Shown piece after piece: positions 10,702 to 22,990 of a DNA stretch of 64,000 bases. The stretch spans positions 13,386,336 to 13,450,335 of the forward strand of contig NC_080717.1 of the NCBI RefSeq assembly GCF_019097595.1, written 5' to 3'. This DNA comes from Hemibagrus wyckioides (Eukaryota > Chordata > Actinopteri > Siluriformes > Bagridae). The notes under the pieces were generated by a model. The model was not told the DNA's origin. It saw only the letters and a program-made list of their open reading frames with translations, and ran no database searches. The position numbers and the translations under genes are program-made. Each line of letters starts with the position of its first letter. The first letter of the stretch is position 1.

Positions 10702-10930
10702 ATGGCTTCACCGGTCTGGCAATTCTATGTAGTGTGTGAAAAAGACAATACATTAGCAATCTGCAACCTGTGTAACAACCAAATTCCATGAGGCAGGAAA
10801 CACGAGCCTCATCAGACATTTGAAGGTTTGTCACGTAAAGGAATATTAGCAGCTTTCAAAGTTGGCTAGCGCTAAGAGAGAGCGGGAAAGTTCGGAAACT
10901 CAAGCGCCACTCACTCAGCGATTTTGACTG
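10702..10930 (+). pseudogene. BED-type zinc finger of a hAT (ZBED-like) transposase
   Basis: From the ATG at 10702 the frame reads SPVWQFYVVCEKDNTLAICN then CNNQIP and a TGA at 10789-10791. A one-base shift restores GNTSLIRHLKVCH and a charged linker (ASAKRERESSETQAP). Together these show the W, C-x2-C and H-x5-H layout of a BED finger. BED fingers form the DNA-binding N-terminus of hAT transposases and of domesticated ZBED genes. The frameshift and later stops argue against a working gene. No catalytic domain follows. Confidence 0.72.
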
Positions 10931-10954
10931 ACATCTCTCTCCGCACGCTCGTGC

Positions 10955-10971
10955 TCACACACACACACACA
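10955..10971. repeat. (CA)n microsatellite
   Basis: A short perfect CA tract. Confidence 0.9.
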
Positions 10972-10974
10972 GGC

Positions 10975-13215
10975 CAAAATACAGCGAGAGTGTGCACTCG
11001 AATATGATCTAGAACCGCTCTCGCAATACTTTAATGTCATACACCTATCGGTCTGCACAGTGCTGCTTTCACACCACGTGACTAAAATACCTTACAGCCC
11101 TTAAGTGCAACAGCAATAAAAAAAAACATCAGAAAACACAACAATATTATTATTCAGATAATAGACTAACTTTTAATTTTTAATGTTAACAGAGTTGATA
11201 AAAGTAGACTAACAAATGTATGCTGTGTCAAAAAGGAGGCCCACTGTCTTTGATTCTGAAAACCCCATATAGGACCCTTTTGAATATTATTTCATACCCA
11301 AGATGTACAAAAGCCTTAAATTAAATAATTAAAGATAGATCTACATCAAATATAAACTGTTAAAGCACTAAGACATTACAGTCTGTACATCATGACTTTC
11401 TATTATTCAACTAATGCAGTATTTAAGTTAAAATACATACATGGCTTAGGTGAACAATGGGCCAGAACAGACAGCCCCTGATGTTTTCAAATCCTAGAAA
11501 TGCCCCTGAGTTATACCAAACAGAGTTGACAGCCTTATGAAGGACAAAAAAACATCAGTTAATTTCTAGTTAGACTCTGTTTGTTCTGTCTGTTATTTTA
11601 TTTAGTTACATATAATCTACAGGAAAGTTGTATTTGTCCAGCTCTAAGCTGTTCCTAATTACTATTCCTATTCCCTATTGTCTACATGAGCTTCAAATGA
11701 AAGACTGAAAACCATAATCACACCAACATCTTTTACCATACATGATGAATCAGAAAGGCCAGAGCTACTATGGTTTTCTTCTGTTACTGTCTGTGCTTGC
11801 TGACAACCTGGATGTGTTGTCAGCAATAATACACAAACACTGATATAAAACCTTAATAGTATGAATTGTAATCTTTTTGCTTCTGTTTTTCTGTTAACAG
11901 AAAAGCCTACTCACACCTTTCTTTCAGCAGATACAGTGTTAGTTAAAAGCCTTAACCCAGTGAAGATCAGTGAGGCAGCAGTAAGGCCTCTTACAAAGGT
12001 GGTTGCAGTCACTCATACAGTGATGCTCATGGACACCCAGCCCTAGTGGATTTATACTAGCAGTTTAAACAACTGTCCAACAGAACATGGTTCTTCAGAC
12101 AAAGGAGAAAATCAGCAATCAAGTATGGAGCCTCATCTCTTTTTACTTTAACAAACACACATACAGAGAGTCTTGTATTAGCACATATACACTTATGATT
12201 ACTGTTGCTTTTGTCAATGATCTGCATTGAATCCTTGGTCCAGCACTGCTGATCCCCTGTCACCCATCACTGCATGGCCCAACTTGGGTGGCTATCATTG
12301 GACTGGCAAAGGATGGGGAGTACCCCTGCTTAGGAATAAAGGGCAAGTGTATAGGTCCTGTTGGGACCTAAGATGGGGTTATTTTATGTCACCATCTCTA
12401 TTATCTAAAACCAGTTAAAACAAAATGTTAACTTCAATTTCTGCTCAATCATGCCCAGAACAATGCCTACCCCTGGATTAGACAGAACTCATGTCGCAGG
12501 CCATTCAGAACCCTCCCAATTCTGGCACAACTGGGCAACGTGGCAAAACTTATATGTCAAGATCTGTCTATATGCACATAATTCTGACTAAACTTTGAAA
12601 AATTTTACTGTCTGAATAACTCATCTCTATGTCTCTTTTGGCAACTCTCCCAGGCCTGAGTGGGTTGTTTTATAGCTTATTTCTCTAAAGAGGAAAAAAA
12701 GCTAGCACAGAACACATCCACTCCCCCTTAGCCTCTTCTCCTGGACTGCCACCAGGGTCCTTCCAACCATTCCTAAAGCTGACAAATCAACTTACTTAAA
12801 CATCAACATCAATGAGCTCTAACAAATTTCTTGCCATCCTAAGCAATGTATTGTAAACCTTCCCATAAATTATCTTTGGCAGGACTCAGTTCCTTCCATT
12901 TCTGCATGCAAATCTTGCCAGCCCTAAAAGAACCCAATGTATTTAATGTATATAACACTTTCAGAATTAACCCCACAGGCTTAGCCATGACCCATCATCG
13001 CCACATTAACAGTTCATTCCCAGAAAATGTATTCTCGCATCACACCCCACATCAGATCAGGCAGCAAATTCATTAAAACCATGGGTAAAGGCCCCAGTCT
13101 GGCAGGCCAACATTACAGATGCCCTCAATCTGTGCCCCACCACTCTTGGTGTTGGATGGAGACCAAAATGCTCCAAAATGCTCCGTCCTCCCTTAGCTAT
13201 ACAATTTTCTTGTAG
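10975..13215. other. No gene recognised
   Basis: Only short frames are present. Some at 12227-13215 are weakly proline-rich and could be retroelement debris, but I found no family motif on either strand. Confidence 0.45.

Positions 13216-13296
<81 letters not shown>
13216..13296. repeat. (TAGA)n microsatellite forming a LINE 3' tail
   Basis: About 20 tandem TAGA units are followed by TACTTTATTCATCCCAAAGG. In reverse complement this is the usual 3' end of fish Rex1-like LINEs, whose tail is a tetranucleotide repeat. Confidence 0.92.
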
Positions 13297-13297
<1 letters not shown>

Positions 13298-13320
13298 CTT
13301 TATTCATCCCAAAGGGAATT

Positions 13321-16160
13321 TCACAGTTTCCAGCAGTATCCACAAACACAGGTAAAGGCATGGGGGAGGAACGACCTCTTCAGTCTGTCAGTGGAGCAGG
13401 GCCATGACAGCAACCTGTCACTGAAGCTGCTTCTCTGTCTGGAGATGATGCTGTAAAGTGGATGCAGTGGATTGTCCATGATGGACAGGAGCCTGCTCAG
13501 CCCCCTTCTCTCTGCCACTGATGTCAGGCTGTCAGCCTGCCTTCCTCACCAGCTTGTCCAGACGTGAGGCGTCCTTCTTCTTTATGCTGCCTCCGCAGCA
13601 CACTGACGCATAGAAGAGGGCACTCGCCACAACAGTCTGATAGAACATCTGCAGCAGCTTTTTGCAGATGTTAAAGCCCTCTTAGGAAGTACAGCCGGCT
13701 CTGTCCTTTCCTATACAGAGCATCTGTGTTGGCAGTCCAGTCCATTCTTTCATCCAGCTGTACTCCAAGGTACTTGTAGGTCTTGACAAACTCCACACAG
13801 TCGCCGTTGATGGTTACAGGCTCAGGTTGAGGCCTGGGCCTCCTAAAGTCCACCACCATCTCCCTGGTCTTTGTAGTGTTGAGGTGCAGATGGTTAATGT
13901 CACACCATGCAACAAAGTCCTGTATCAGTTTTCTGTACTCTTTCTCTTGTCCCTTCCTGATACAGCCAACGATAGCAGTATTGTCCGCAAACTTTTGCAC
14001 GTGGCAGAGCTCTGAGCTATACTGAAAGTCCGAGGTGTAGATGGTGAACAGGACCGGAGAGAGAACAGTTCCTTGTGGTGCCCCAGTACTGCTGAGCACA
14101 GTGTCAGACCTGCATTCCCCCAGTCTCACATACTGAGGTCTGCTGGTCAGGTAGTCTGTGATCCATGCGATCAGGTGTGAGCTTATTCCCATGTCTGTTA
14201 GTTTGTCTCTGAGGAGCAGCGGCTAGATGGTGTTGAATGCACTGGAGAAGTCCAAAAATGTTATTCGCACAGCCCTGCTGCCGCTGTCCTTGTGTGAGAG
14301 GGATCTGTGTAGCATGTAGGTAATGGCATCCTCCACTCCCACCTTCTCCTGGTATGCAAACTGCAGAGGGTGGAGGGCGTGGCAGACCTGTGGCCTAATG
14401 TGGTGTAGCATCACCCGCTCCATGGTCTTCATTATGTGAGGCGTCAGGGCGACTGGCCTGAAGTCATTCAGCTCTGCAGGGCATGGTTTCTTTGGAACTG
14501 GGATGATGCAGGATGTTTTCCACCACTGAGGTACCCTCTGCTGCTCCAGGCTCAGGTTAAAGATGCGCTGTAAAGGGTCTCCCAGCTCCATTGCGCAGGC
14601 CTTCAGTAGTCATGGAGATACTCCATCTGGGCCTGCAGCTTTACTGGGACGGAGCCTCTTCAGCTCTCCGCACACCTGGGCTGCTGTGATCATGGGTGGA
14701 GGGATATTCTCCTCCTCTGTGCCATAGTTGTTCTCAAAGGGTAGATTGAAAGCAGAAGTGGGGTCGGTGTACTGAGATTTGGGGTCGTCAAACCTGTTGA
14801 AGAAATTGTTCAGCTGGTTCACTATTCCCACACCTCCTTCAATGGTGTTACCCTGCTTCGAGCTGCATCCGTTTATTGTCTTCATCCTGCTCCACACTTC
14901 CTTCATGCCGTTGTTTTGCAACCTCTGCTCCTGCTTCCTCCTGTACTGCTCCTTTGCCTCCCAGAGCTGGACTTTTAGTTCCTTCTGCACACTTTTAAGC
15001 TCCTGCTGATCACCATCCTTAAAGGCCCTCTTCTTCTGGTTCAGAAATCCCTTGATGTCACTTGTGATCCAGGGCTTGTTGATTGCATAGCAGTGTACAG
15101 TTCTTACTGGAACAACAATGTCCATACAGAAATTGATGTAGTCAGTAGTGCAGTCAACAACATCCTCAATGTTTTCACTGTGCGGGCTGCACACATCCCA
15201 GTAGTACATCCCAGTCTGCAGTACATCCCAGTCTGTGTCCCCAAAGCAGTCTCTAAGGATCTGCTCAGCCTCAGTTGACCACTTTCTGAATGAGCGGGTG
15301 GTTGTTGGTAGACTCCTCATTCTTGGTTTATAGTGAGGCTGAAGCAGAATAAGGTTGTGGTCTGCTTTCCCCAGTGCAGGCAGTGGGGTGGCTCTGTATG
15401 CATCCTTTTCATTGGCATACAGTAAATCTATGGTCTTATTTCCCCTGGTGTTACAGTCCACATACTGGGAGAAAGCAGGTAGTGTTGTGTCCAGAGTAAC
15501 ATGATTAAAGTCCCCAGAGATTAACACCATCGCCTCGGGGTGTTGCGTTTGTATCCTAGCAACAGCAGAGTGGATGACGTCACATGCTACTTCCCTGTCG
15601 GTGCGTGGGGGGATGTAAACAATGAGAACAATGGCGTGTACAAACTCTCTGGGCAAGTAATAGGGATGCAAACTTACAGCCAGAAGTTCGATGTTCCTGC
15701 AGCAGTTGGAGATTTTTATGCTCACATGCCCAGGATTACACCACCTCGTGTTCACATAAATGGCGAGTCCTCCTCCTTCCCGCTTCCTGCAGGCTTTAGT
15801 GTCTCTGTCTGCCCTGACTGTGCTGAAGTCGGGTAGCTCCACGTTAGCATCTGGAATGCTAGACGTTAGCCACATTTCACAGAAGCACAATAAACTGCAC
15901 TCTCTGTAGGTTTTGTTATTTTTCACCAGCACAGCCAGCTCATCAATCTTTTTCGGTAGCGAGTTCATGCTTCCCATGATTACAGAAGGTACTGAAGGCT
16001 TATATCGCCACTTCTTCGCTAGCTGCTTAGCTCCGGCTCTGCAGCCGTGATACCACCTCCTCAGCTTGTCAGGTAAACGGGGAACCATGGCGGCGAGGGA
16101 CTTTTTCAGAGCAAGAAGTTGGTGTCTCGAATAAATGAGTTTTGGCTTGTGAAAATCCAT
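13321..16160 (-). pseudogene. LINE endonuclease-reverse transcriptase polyprotein, inactivated
   Basis: The likely start is the ATG near 16160 (MNMDFHKPKLIYSRHQLL). An AP-type endonuclease follows, with CFCEMWL, GGGLAIYVN, SGDFNH, NKTIDLLY and KADHNL. The reverse transcriptase follows with DFRPVALT, QFAYQ, FLDFSSAFN, GAPQGTVLSPVLF and KFADNTAIVG, then KYLGVQLDERMDW. Lesions: TGA at 14610-14612 (probably from CGA), TAG at 14223-14225 (probably from CAG), a one-base shift near 13680, and a stop after VRKAG. The catalytic F-A-D-D box reads F-A-D-N at 13980-13991, which alone should abolish DNA synthesis. Confidence 0.88.
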
Positions 16161-16514
16161 ATTCATAGGATAGATAATCAGATGCACACACAAAAGAAAA
16201 AGAAAAGAAAAAAACACGGAAAAAAATAGTAAATAAATAATAGTAAATAGTAAGGCATGCACAGAGCTGCTGGAAAGGCTACCACTCGTTGTGGCGCCGG
16301 AAGTACACACTCCCCCCCAAAGAGGCACAAAATCTCACAAAATTAAAGAAGGCCAAACCCACCCTAAGTGCCTATGACCCATCTGGGCTGCCTATCCCTA
16401 TACAGTTTTACCTTTGCTCTCTACTTCCACCTGCTGATATTATAGTTTTCAGTTTTATTGATGAGAGATTATTTGTCTTGATTAATTAATTATTGAAGGT
16501 TTTAATTTACAGAC

Positions 16515-16890
16515 ATGTCCAACTTGCATGAATTTCATCACAGCAACTCATAATGTAAGTCTTGTGCCTGTATGCACTCCTGACAATGTCGGGCATCATC
16601 CTGATGAAATTGCCAATGGTATCCTGAGGTTCTCCTCCCAGACCTCAATCATGGCTTCTGGACAGTCTGTGGTGCTACTTGGAAGTTTAAGATTCTCCGG
16701 TACATAATGTCCTAGATGTTCTCAATTGGACTCAGTTCTGGGGAATGTGAAGGGAAGTGAATGGCAAAAATGCCTTTGTCATCCAGAAACTACCAACACA
16801 CTCTGCCCACATGAGGCCAGGCATTGTCATTAACCAATAAGAACTGAGGGGTGCAGTTGGCTAGCATGTGGAGGTCTCATTCTTGTAGAC
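16515..16890 (-). mobile_element. Degenerate Tc1/mariner fragment, family B
   Basis: The plus strand carries the antisense of a Tc1-like transposase C-terminus, similar in layout to 49270-49608 (family B). The minus strand translates to broken pieces resembling the post-catalytic region. No terminal repeats are visible. Confidence 0.6.
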
Positions 16891-17544
16891 TATGGGGTGT
16901 CAGTGGTAGACCTGCCAATTCTGGTTATCTCTTGCAAATGTACTGTAATGTTGATTCAACAAATAAGTTCTTGTATAATGTTGAGAGTAATCCTCATAAA
17001 ATTTGAAAAGTGTATACATCTGTAGACTATTTATTGTTCTTTGTAATTTACCAAGAACTGTGAACTGATGGGAAAGGAGGCTAGTTTTGCAGCCCAACCC
17101 CCCATGTAAAATTGGACTGGCTGGTCAGGCAAGAGAAGACCTGAGGTTGGTCATATTTGCCAAGAGGGGCAGGAGGGAATAGGGTTTCCCGAGGGTTTCT
17201 AGGGATGTCCCTTTATGGCCATTTCAACTGTTGTCTACCCTGCCACCTTCAGTGTTTTTGGGGTCAGCCATGCCTGCCAATGCTCCCACTCCTTATGTGT
17301 CTCCACCTCCTCAGGGTACCAGGCAAGGTGATAACAGTGAGTGGCTATGTGTGGTGTGTTGCAATGTGTTCTAGACATAGTGGGAAAAGGCTGCAGAATA
17401 CAGTCTTCTATCCTTCCTCTTTCAAGGTGTGCTGCCCACTAAGATGGCACAGACCAAAGCTCGTTGGCACAGACCAAATTCCTCTTGCATCTTGCACCTG
17501 CATGTTTAAAATTGTATGCTTAAGTGTACAATTTCAAGATGTTA
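16891..17544. other. No gene recognised
   Basis: A 141-codon open frame at 17157-17582 shows no family motif and runs into LINE 3' UTR, so I do not call it a gene. Confidence 0.45.
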
Positions 17545-17866
17545 ACACTCACATAATCATATACTGTAATATACTGACCTAATAGATCCTCAAGAGCTAT
17601 TGGTTGCTGTTGTAGAAAGGACATTATTTACATTTACATTATTTACTGTCCAGTGTCACCCAAATGTTTTCCCTTCTGAGCCTGGTTCCTCTCAAAGTTC
17701 CTTCTTCATATCATCTCAGGGAGTTTTTCCTTGCCACCATTACCTCAGGCTTGCTCATTAGGGATAATTTTTCTCTATGTTTCTGTACTTCTGTAAAGCT
17801 GCTTTGAGACAATGTCCATTGTTAAAAGAGCTATACAAATAAATTGAATTGAAATTGAATGTTGTT
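17545..17866 (+). mobile_element. L2/Maui-like LINE 3' end
   Basis: This is the same 3' UTR as at 5870-6245 and 58340-58680, with CTGAGCCTGGTTCCTCTCAA, GTAAAGCTGCTTTGAGACAA and an AATTGAATTGAAATTGAA tail. It is a 5'-truncated copy. Confidence 0.85.
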
Positions 17867-17869
17867 CAT

Positions 17870-18200
17870 AGGTTTCAGTTCAGCATTCAACTCAATCATC
17901 CCTCAGCACCTGATTGAGAAGCTGAGCTTTCTGGGCCTGAACACCTCCTTCTGCAACTGGATCCTGAACTTCCTGCATAGGAGGCCTCAGTCAGTCTAGA
18001 TCAGGAACAGCATCTCCAGCACCACATTGAGCTCTGGGGCCCCTCAGGGCTGTGTGCTCAGACACTGCTGTTCACTCTGTTTACTCACAACTGTGCAGCA
18101 ATGCACAGCTCGAACCACATCATGGTTCTGTTTGCATTGTCTTTTGTCTTGCACTGTTTGCACTAGGTTGCACATGATGCACTTTACCTGGTTAGGACAA
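17870..18200 (+). mobile_element. CR1/L2-group LINE reverse transcriptase fragment
   Basis: The plus strand reads [20 protein letters not shown], then [13 protein letters not shown] and SSGAPQGCVL, landmarks of the palm domain. It then jumps to 3' UTR-like sequence, so it is internally deleted as well as truncated. Confidence 0.72.
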
Positions 18201-18529
18201 CTAAGTCCTTTAGGTCTTACCTAAACACAACCTTCCCCAATCAGAAGTTAAAATTCCAGGTAACAGTAAGTATAAGGTGTAAATATCAGGCTTTAGACTA
18301 AACTATGCTGCACCTATGCAAGGCAAGGCAAGGCACTGGATACAGGCTGGGAGATGAAGGTAAGGTGTAATCATGGGGATGTGCATATTTATGCTTTAGT
18401 GCTGATGAAAATTCAATGTAAGAGGAAAACACAAAGGTGAAGGTTAACCTTCATTATAGAACTTTTGTGTCTCATCTCTGTATTTCATTGTGAATGAGTC
18501 ACTCACTAGCATTAATCAAGGTCCATTTT

Positions 18530-18660
18530 GAATGCATTGGTTTGGAGCTCATTCGGCCATTGTGGTCTATGTGACTCATTATCCTGAAGTCATGCCTCTA
18601 CAGACAATCTCAGCAAAGAATGTGACAGGGGCACGTAATGGATCCCATTACTGCACTTTA
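18530..18660 (+). mobile_element. Small Gypsy integrase fragment
   Basis: The plus strand reads VYVTHYPEVMPLQTISAKNV. This resembles the Gypsy integrase core segment V-D-Y-A-T-R-Y-P-E-A-x-P-L, with the Asp changed. Nothing else of the element is visible. Confidence 0.55.
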
Positions 18661-19085
18661 TTTGATCCAGATAGGGCTAATCCCATTTTGATCCCCTGTG
18701 AAAACTCTTTCCATCCAAGACAGTGGAGTTTCTATACTGCAATCTGAATTTTCAGATGTTTTGTAGTAGCAAGCAACTGAGGTAATAAAGTTTATATCTT
18801 TGTGTTTTTAATAAGTGTCCAAGCGCATTATTTAGATCATCATAATAGAAGCAGGATGATTATACTAAATTTACTGATGAAAGTTGATTTACAGGATCCT
18901 CAATTTATATTGGTTCATTAACCAGCACCAAGGGACATAAAAAAGATGTTCAATTCCATGTTTAAAAAAAAAAAAAAAAAAATCAATATGTGCAAGAAGA
19001 AAAAAAACTCCTAATATAAGTATGGACCATTGTGGACAGAATATTTCAAAATGAGAATAGTAAAGTAAACAGACCTTTCATACTA
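18661..19085. other. No gene; poly-A tract
   Basis: AT-rich sequence with a run of about 20 A at 18963-18982. No family is recognised. Confidence 0.5.
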
Positions 19086-19253
19086 TACAAAGTCAAAGTC
19101 AAAGAAGCTTTATTGTCACTTCAACCATATATAGCTGATTCAAGATTCAAGAAGCTTTTATTGTCATTTCAATTATATATAGCTTATGCAGTACATAGTG
19201 AAATGAAACAATGTTTCTCCAGGACCTGGTGCTACATAAACAACAATGTTACA

Positions 19254-19255
<2 letters not shown>

Positions 19256-19284
<29 letters not shown>
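19256..19284. repeat. (AT)n microsatellite
   Basis: A perfect AT run lies inside the LINE 3' UTR. Confidence 0.92.
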
Positions 19285-19288
<4 letters not shown>

Positions 19289-19868
19289 ATATAGCGTCCT
19301 GACAACACGTATTGTGCAAAAAATGCAGTAGCAGCGGTTGAGGTACTGCAAATAGAAATAAACAAATATAGCAGCGGATAAAATATTAACAGAATTGAGG
19401 TAGTGCAATAAGTAATGAACAATATAAGTTTATTCACACAGGTGAGAGAGAGTGTGTTTGTGAGATAGAGAGTTTTGTGCAGTACACAGTGATGCAGTAC
19501 ACAGTGAAGTGAAACAACATTCCTCCTGGACCAGAGGTGCTACACAGAACAAAAACAAAGTACAGGTGACGCAGACAAACATAGAACTAAACTATTCCTA
19601 CAAGGTGCATTCTTTAGACACTAAACATACAACATAAGTGCACAAGACAGATGACAAGACAAGACAGTGCAGAAAAACAAGACATACTCTTGTGCAAAAA
19701 ACAGTGTTAACAGTGGGTGCAAAGACGGATAGAAACAGGTTAGGACAGTAATTAGTAGTAATAGTAGTAGTAATTAAGTTAAAACAAATACATTTAATTA
19801 AAGTGAAATGTGTATATAAATATTCAGAAGTGAACAGTTACAAATATTTAAAGTATTTATAAAATATA

Positions 19869-20016
19869 CAGTTCAGTTCTTTGTTGAGACCAGCTGTCTG
19901 TTGTGTGTGTGTGTACAACACCGTGTCCAGCACAGTTCAGTTCTCTGTTGAGAACAGTTGTCAGTTGTGTGTGTGTACAACACCGTGTCCAACTCAGTTC
20001 AGTTCTCTGTTGAGAT
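19869..20016. repeat. About 63-bp tandem repeat, 2.4 copies
   Basis: CAGTTCAGTTCT starts units at 19869, 19933 and 19995. Each complete unit also has GTTGAGA, a GT run and CAACACCGTGTCCA. Confidence 0.85.
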
Positions 20017-21297
20017 ACCTGATTGATTATACAACCACTAAGAGTAAATGAGAGAGAGAAAAAAGCTTTGCTGAATTGATGTGATTAAATTAATTAATGC
20101 CACATGAAATATTAAGTGAATTCTTTTGGTTTGGATGCATTGACACATCTTATTAATTACTTAATTATTTCTGTCATGGCTAAGCCAGCCATGAATGCTG
20201 AATCCTTGAAAGATACTGGGAGAATTCATCTCTTTCAGATAGTATTTTTTTATACAAACAGGTATAAGATTTGTGAATAATAAATGCAACAACCTCAAAA
20301 CATCTGTATAAATTTAAATGTATAAATACAAAAAATGACAATTTTTTTTACGTTAGGCATATCCTAAATGAGCATCCAGCTTGTGTATGTAAGAAATGAT
20401 CTCTAATTTATTTCTTATTAATTTATTTATCTCCAGCCAGTTTATTTATTTATTTTAACATTTTAATGGCAGCTGCTCTACAGTTTTTTACAGCCTTCCC
20501 AGAACATGTCCACTCTTCACACATGTAATTCAGCTTTACACATGCTCACAGAGCACACAGTGTGATATTCAGCTATTCTAGGAGTTTCTGGGAAACTGCA
20601 GTCAGACTGAAGGTGAATACATTCGTAACAACATATCTGATGAAAGAATAACTTCACTCTTGCTTATATTCCATGGATAAATTGTTCATTAATAATTAAA
20701 TGGTTGTCAATTAACTAAATGTTAAGTAGTAGTAAATACTAATTAAAAAGCTAATTCAGAAGCCTGTCAGCAGGAAGCAGATGTGCAGGAGAAAGTGAAC
20801 AAGGGAGGAGAAGGTTGAATGATGACATGGTGTGATGAAATGAGAGACTCTGAGTGATTTGCATCATGCAAAAGGCCATAACTTTATTTTTTACAATAGT
20901 TGCTTTTAACTCAGAAAACATTGAAAAAATGAAGGATTTAAATATTAACATTTAAGTTTATGGGGTTTCTTATATTTAAAAAATAACATTAAAGAAAAGG
21001 CAACCCAACAGCGATAATAAAATTATCCTCCCACCAGAGGAAGCCCTCACCCAAATACTAATTCCTATTCTTTATTAAATACCGTATATGGATGCGTCAC
21101 AGCCTGTTTCCGCCTCTACCTGACAAAAAAGTACTGTTTTTGCAATCCGGTAACCCAAGCTACTGGTGAAAATTAAATAGAAAATAAATAAATTACAATA
21201 ACAGGTGCAAGCTGAGGAAAAAATGGAAAAGAAATAGGAAGTTTATTTGGGATTTATTTAACATAAAGAAGCTTTTGCCAGAATAAGAGGTAGGAAG
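20017..21297. other. No gene recognised
   Basis: AT-rich sequence with short frames only on both strands. Confidence 0.5.
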
Positions 21298-21490
21298 ATT
21301 TACATTTCTGGCATTTGGCAGATGCCCTTATCCAGAGTGACTTAAATTTTATCCCGTTTTTATACAACTGAGCGATTGAGGGTTAAGGGCCTTGGTCAAG
21401 GGCCCAGCGGTGACAGCTTCGTGGAGATGGGATTTGAACTCACAACCTTACAATCAGTAGTCCCATGTCTTATACACTAAGTTACCACAT
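21298..21490 (-). mobile_element. tRNA-derived SINE
   Basis: In reverse complement it starts GGGATGTGGTAACTTAGTG with a B-box-like GAGTTCAAATCCC, then CAAGGCCCTTAACCCTCAAT, and ends CATTTGGCAGATGCC reversed at the left. The layout matches the plus-strand copy at 51891-52070. The tRNA-like head would supply an internal RNA polymerase III promoter; it is not a functional tRNA gene. Confidence 0.8.
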
Positions 21491-21781
21491 CCCTTGTGAA
21501 ATAGGAACCGATGCAGAGCCACAGGTTTCAACACGCCACAAATGAACTTCCTCCTGCTAGAGTTCAGAGGGTAGTCCTGTCAAGCAAGAAGCAAGACCTA
21601 CTAAATTGTGTTGAGTGGAACTGCTATGTAAGTGTCATTAACTAGGGTATGTACAGATCGCCTAACAAGCAGAAATACACTGAAAAATGCAAAAAGGCCA
21701 AAATAATTATCACAACAACAAAGCCATTACCATGCACACTGTTCAATTTCTTAATCTGTCCTTGATTGTAATTGTTAACAA
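21491..21781. other. No gene recognised
   Basis: No reading frame of note. Confidence 0.45.
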
Positions 21782-22145
21782 CTACTTCCAGGTCAACTGA
21801 AAAGAAAACACCAGTGTTACCTTTAGTCCAGTAGGTTGGAGATGGAAGAGGTTCACAATATGAAGAATCGCAGACAACTCTGTCTGGTCCGCAAACTGCG
21901 TTTCACAACAGAACAAAATAATAAGGAAATAACACAATATCACACGTGAGATCAGAGTTCTCATGCGACAATGGAAATGGTAACAAAAAGTTCGCGAATG
22001 GTCTGTGAGAGGAACAAGGATTGTGCATTTTGCATAATTAAACAAATGAATAATTTTGCAATGCGCTTCTGCTGATGCGGCTGAAAGGCACTGTGAACTC
22101 GGCATTAGGGGATCCACCCAGTTTCTACTGTTTGACTTTTCCACC
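21782..22145 (-). other. Open frame downstream of ERV integrase, possible env leader
   Basis: A minus-strand frame of about 120 codons contains an internal ATG followed by a hydrophobic run (VILCYFLIILFCC) like a signal peptide. It lies where env would begin after integrase. No other envelope motif is visible, so the assignment is weak. Confidence 0.3.
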
Positions 22146-22990
22146 CAGTTTGTAATATAGCTTTAATAGTCCTATTGTTTCTTTCTACTATACCTGAACT
22201 TTGTTGATGGTAAAAAATGTGACATTTCCAGTCAATGCCGAGATATTTAGATTCTGAGTCACTTTAGATGTGAAAGGTGTACTGTTATTGCTGTGAATTG
22301 ATTGTGGGCTACCATACCTAGGTATAATTTCTTTTGCCAATTTGCAATTTTCATTTTCCTTTTCCAAACTGCAATTGATGATGAGTGTTACCTTGAGAAT
22401 TCTACCACATCTAAGGTCATGTTCTTTCTTTCTAGTGACATGCAATGTTGCAATAATGACACTTGCCAGGCTTTTTGTTTTGATGGCTGTGCTGGTGAAA
22501 TTGGCCTTCAGAGGTTGAGGCCAACATGGGATTAACAGACTTGGGAGTGTTATCAAAAGTACCAACAGATTCAATTTCTATAACTCTGGTTGCAAATGCA
22601 GGCAATTGGTAATAGTTTGCAAATTCTGTGAGGTCACTCCGATCCGTTGTGCTGTTTCACAATGCATGTTATTAAAACAGATATTAATAAAGAGAGAGCC
22701 ATAGTGATTAGTTAAGGGAGATGGGGGTGACATCCCATTCTCCCTTAAAATGAGTAGCAAAAGCACTGGGAGTCTCATTACAACCTTGCTTAGCATTATC
22801 AGCTATCAGATATGACTTGGTGGCCTTGTACTCCCTCTGTCAGGAAAGTTTTGAGCTGCATATAAAACTGTTGCAAATGATCTTGTCCAATCCAATTTTG
22901 TTTAGCGACATGGGAATTAGTTTTAGGTTCCCTAGATTTATTAAAGACAGTATGCAGAGTAGCTATCTTTTCAATTTACAAATCTTCTGT
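22146..22990 (-). pseudogene. Endogenous retrovirus relic 1: Gag end joined to integrase
   Basis: Reading leftward on the minus strand, 22990-22600 resembles the end of a retroviral capsid. A zinc-knuckle-like CHYCN with a following His lies near 22450. Within about 100 bp the frame becomes an integrase: EIIPRYGSPQSI, then [11 protein letters not shown]. After a one-base shift, [13 protein letters not shown] and [13 protein letters not shown] follow. The Asp-to-Asn change in HSNNS sits where integrases keep a catalytic Asp. Protease, reverse transcriptase and RNase H are absent. Several stops and shifts show it is an old dead copy. Confidence 0.8.

Larger units (their letters stand above)
13216..16330 (-). 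mobile_element. Rex1/CR1-like LINE, nearly full length
   Basis: Read on the minus strand, the element has a short 5' region (about 16330-16160), one long ORF with endonuclease and reverse transcriptase domains, a 3' UTR and a tetranucleotide tail at 13216-13296. The coding part is close to complete, unusual in this window where most LINEs are short 3' scraps. Clear target duplications were not found. Rex1 is my best family guess; another CR1/L2-group clade is possible. Confidence 0.85.
19086..20016 (-). mobile_element. LINE 3' UTR with doubled tail
   Basis: The left end carries two copies of the tail AAGAAGCTTTATTGTCA (19102-19118, and 19150 onward with one extra T). Reversed, this is the end of a fish CR1/L2-group LINE. 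The following GAAATGAAACAATGTTTCTC recurs near 31276, and the tail theme recurs at about 56108. No coding part remains. Confidence 0.7.

Noticed and set aside
12227..13215. Possible retroviral coding region
   Set aside because: Short proline-rich frames looked viral at first, but I found no protease, polymerase, integrase or envelope motif.
13216..13296. Possible CRISPR-like or satellite array
   Set aside because: It is a perfect tetranucleotide run with no spacers, in the place of a LINE 3' tail.
17157..17582. 141-codon plus-strand frame
   Set aside because: It has no domain, no support on context, and runs into L2 3' UTR.
21298..21490. tRNA gene suggested by A- and B-box-like sequence
   Set aside because: There is no cloverleaf; the sequence continues as a SINE body, with a second copy at 51891.
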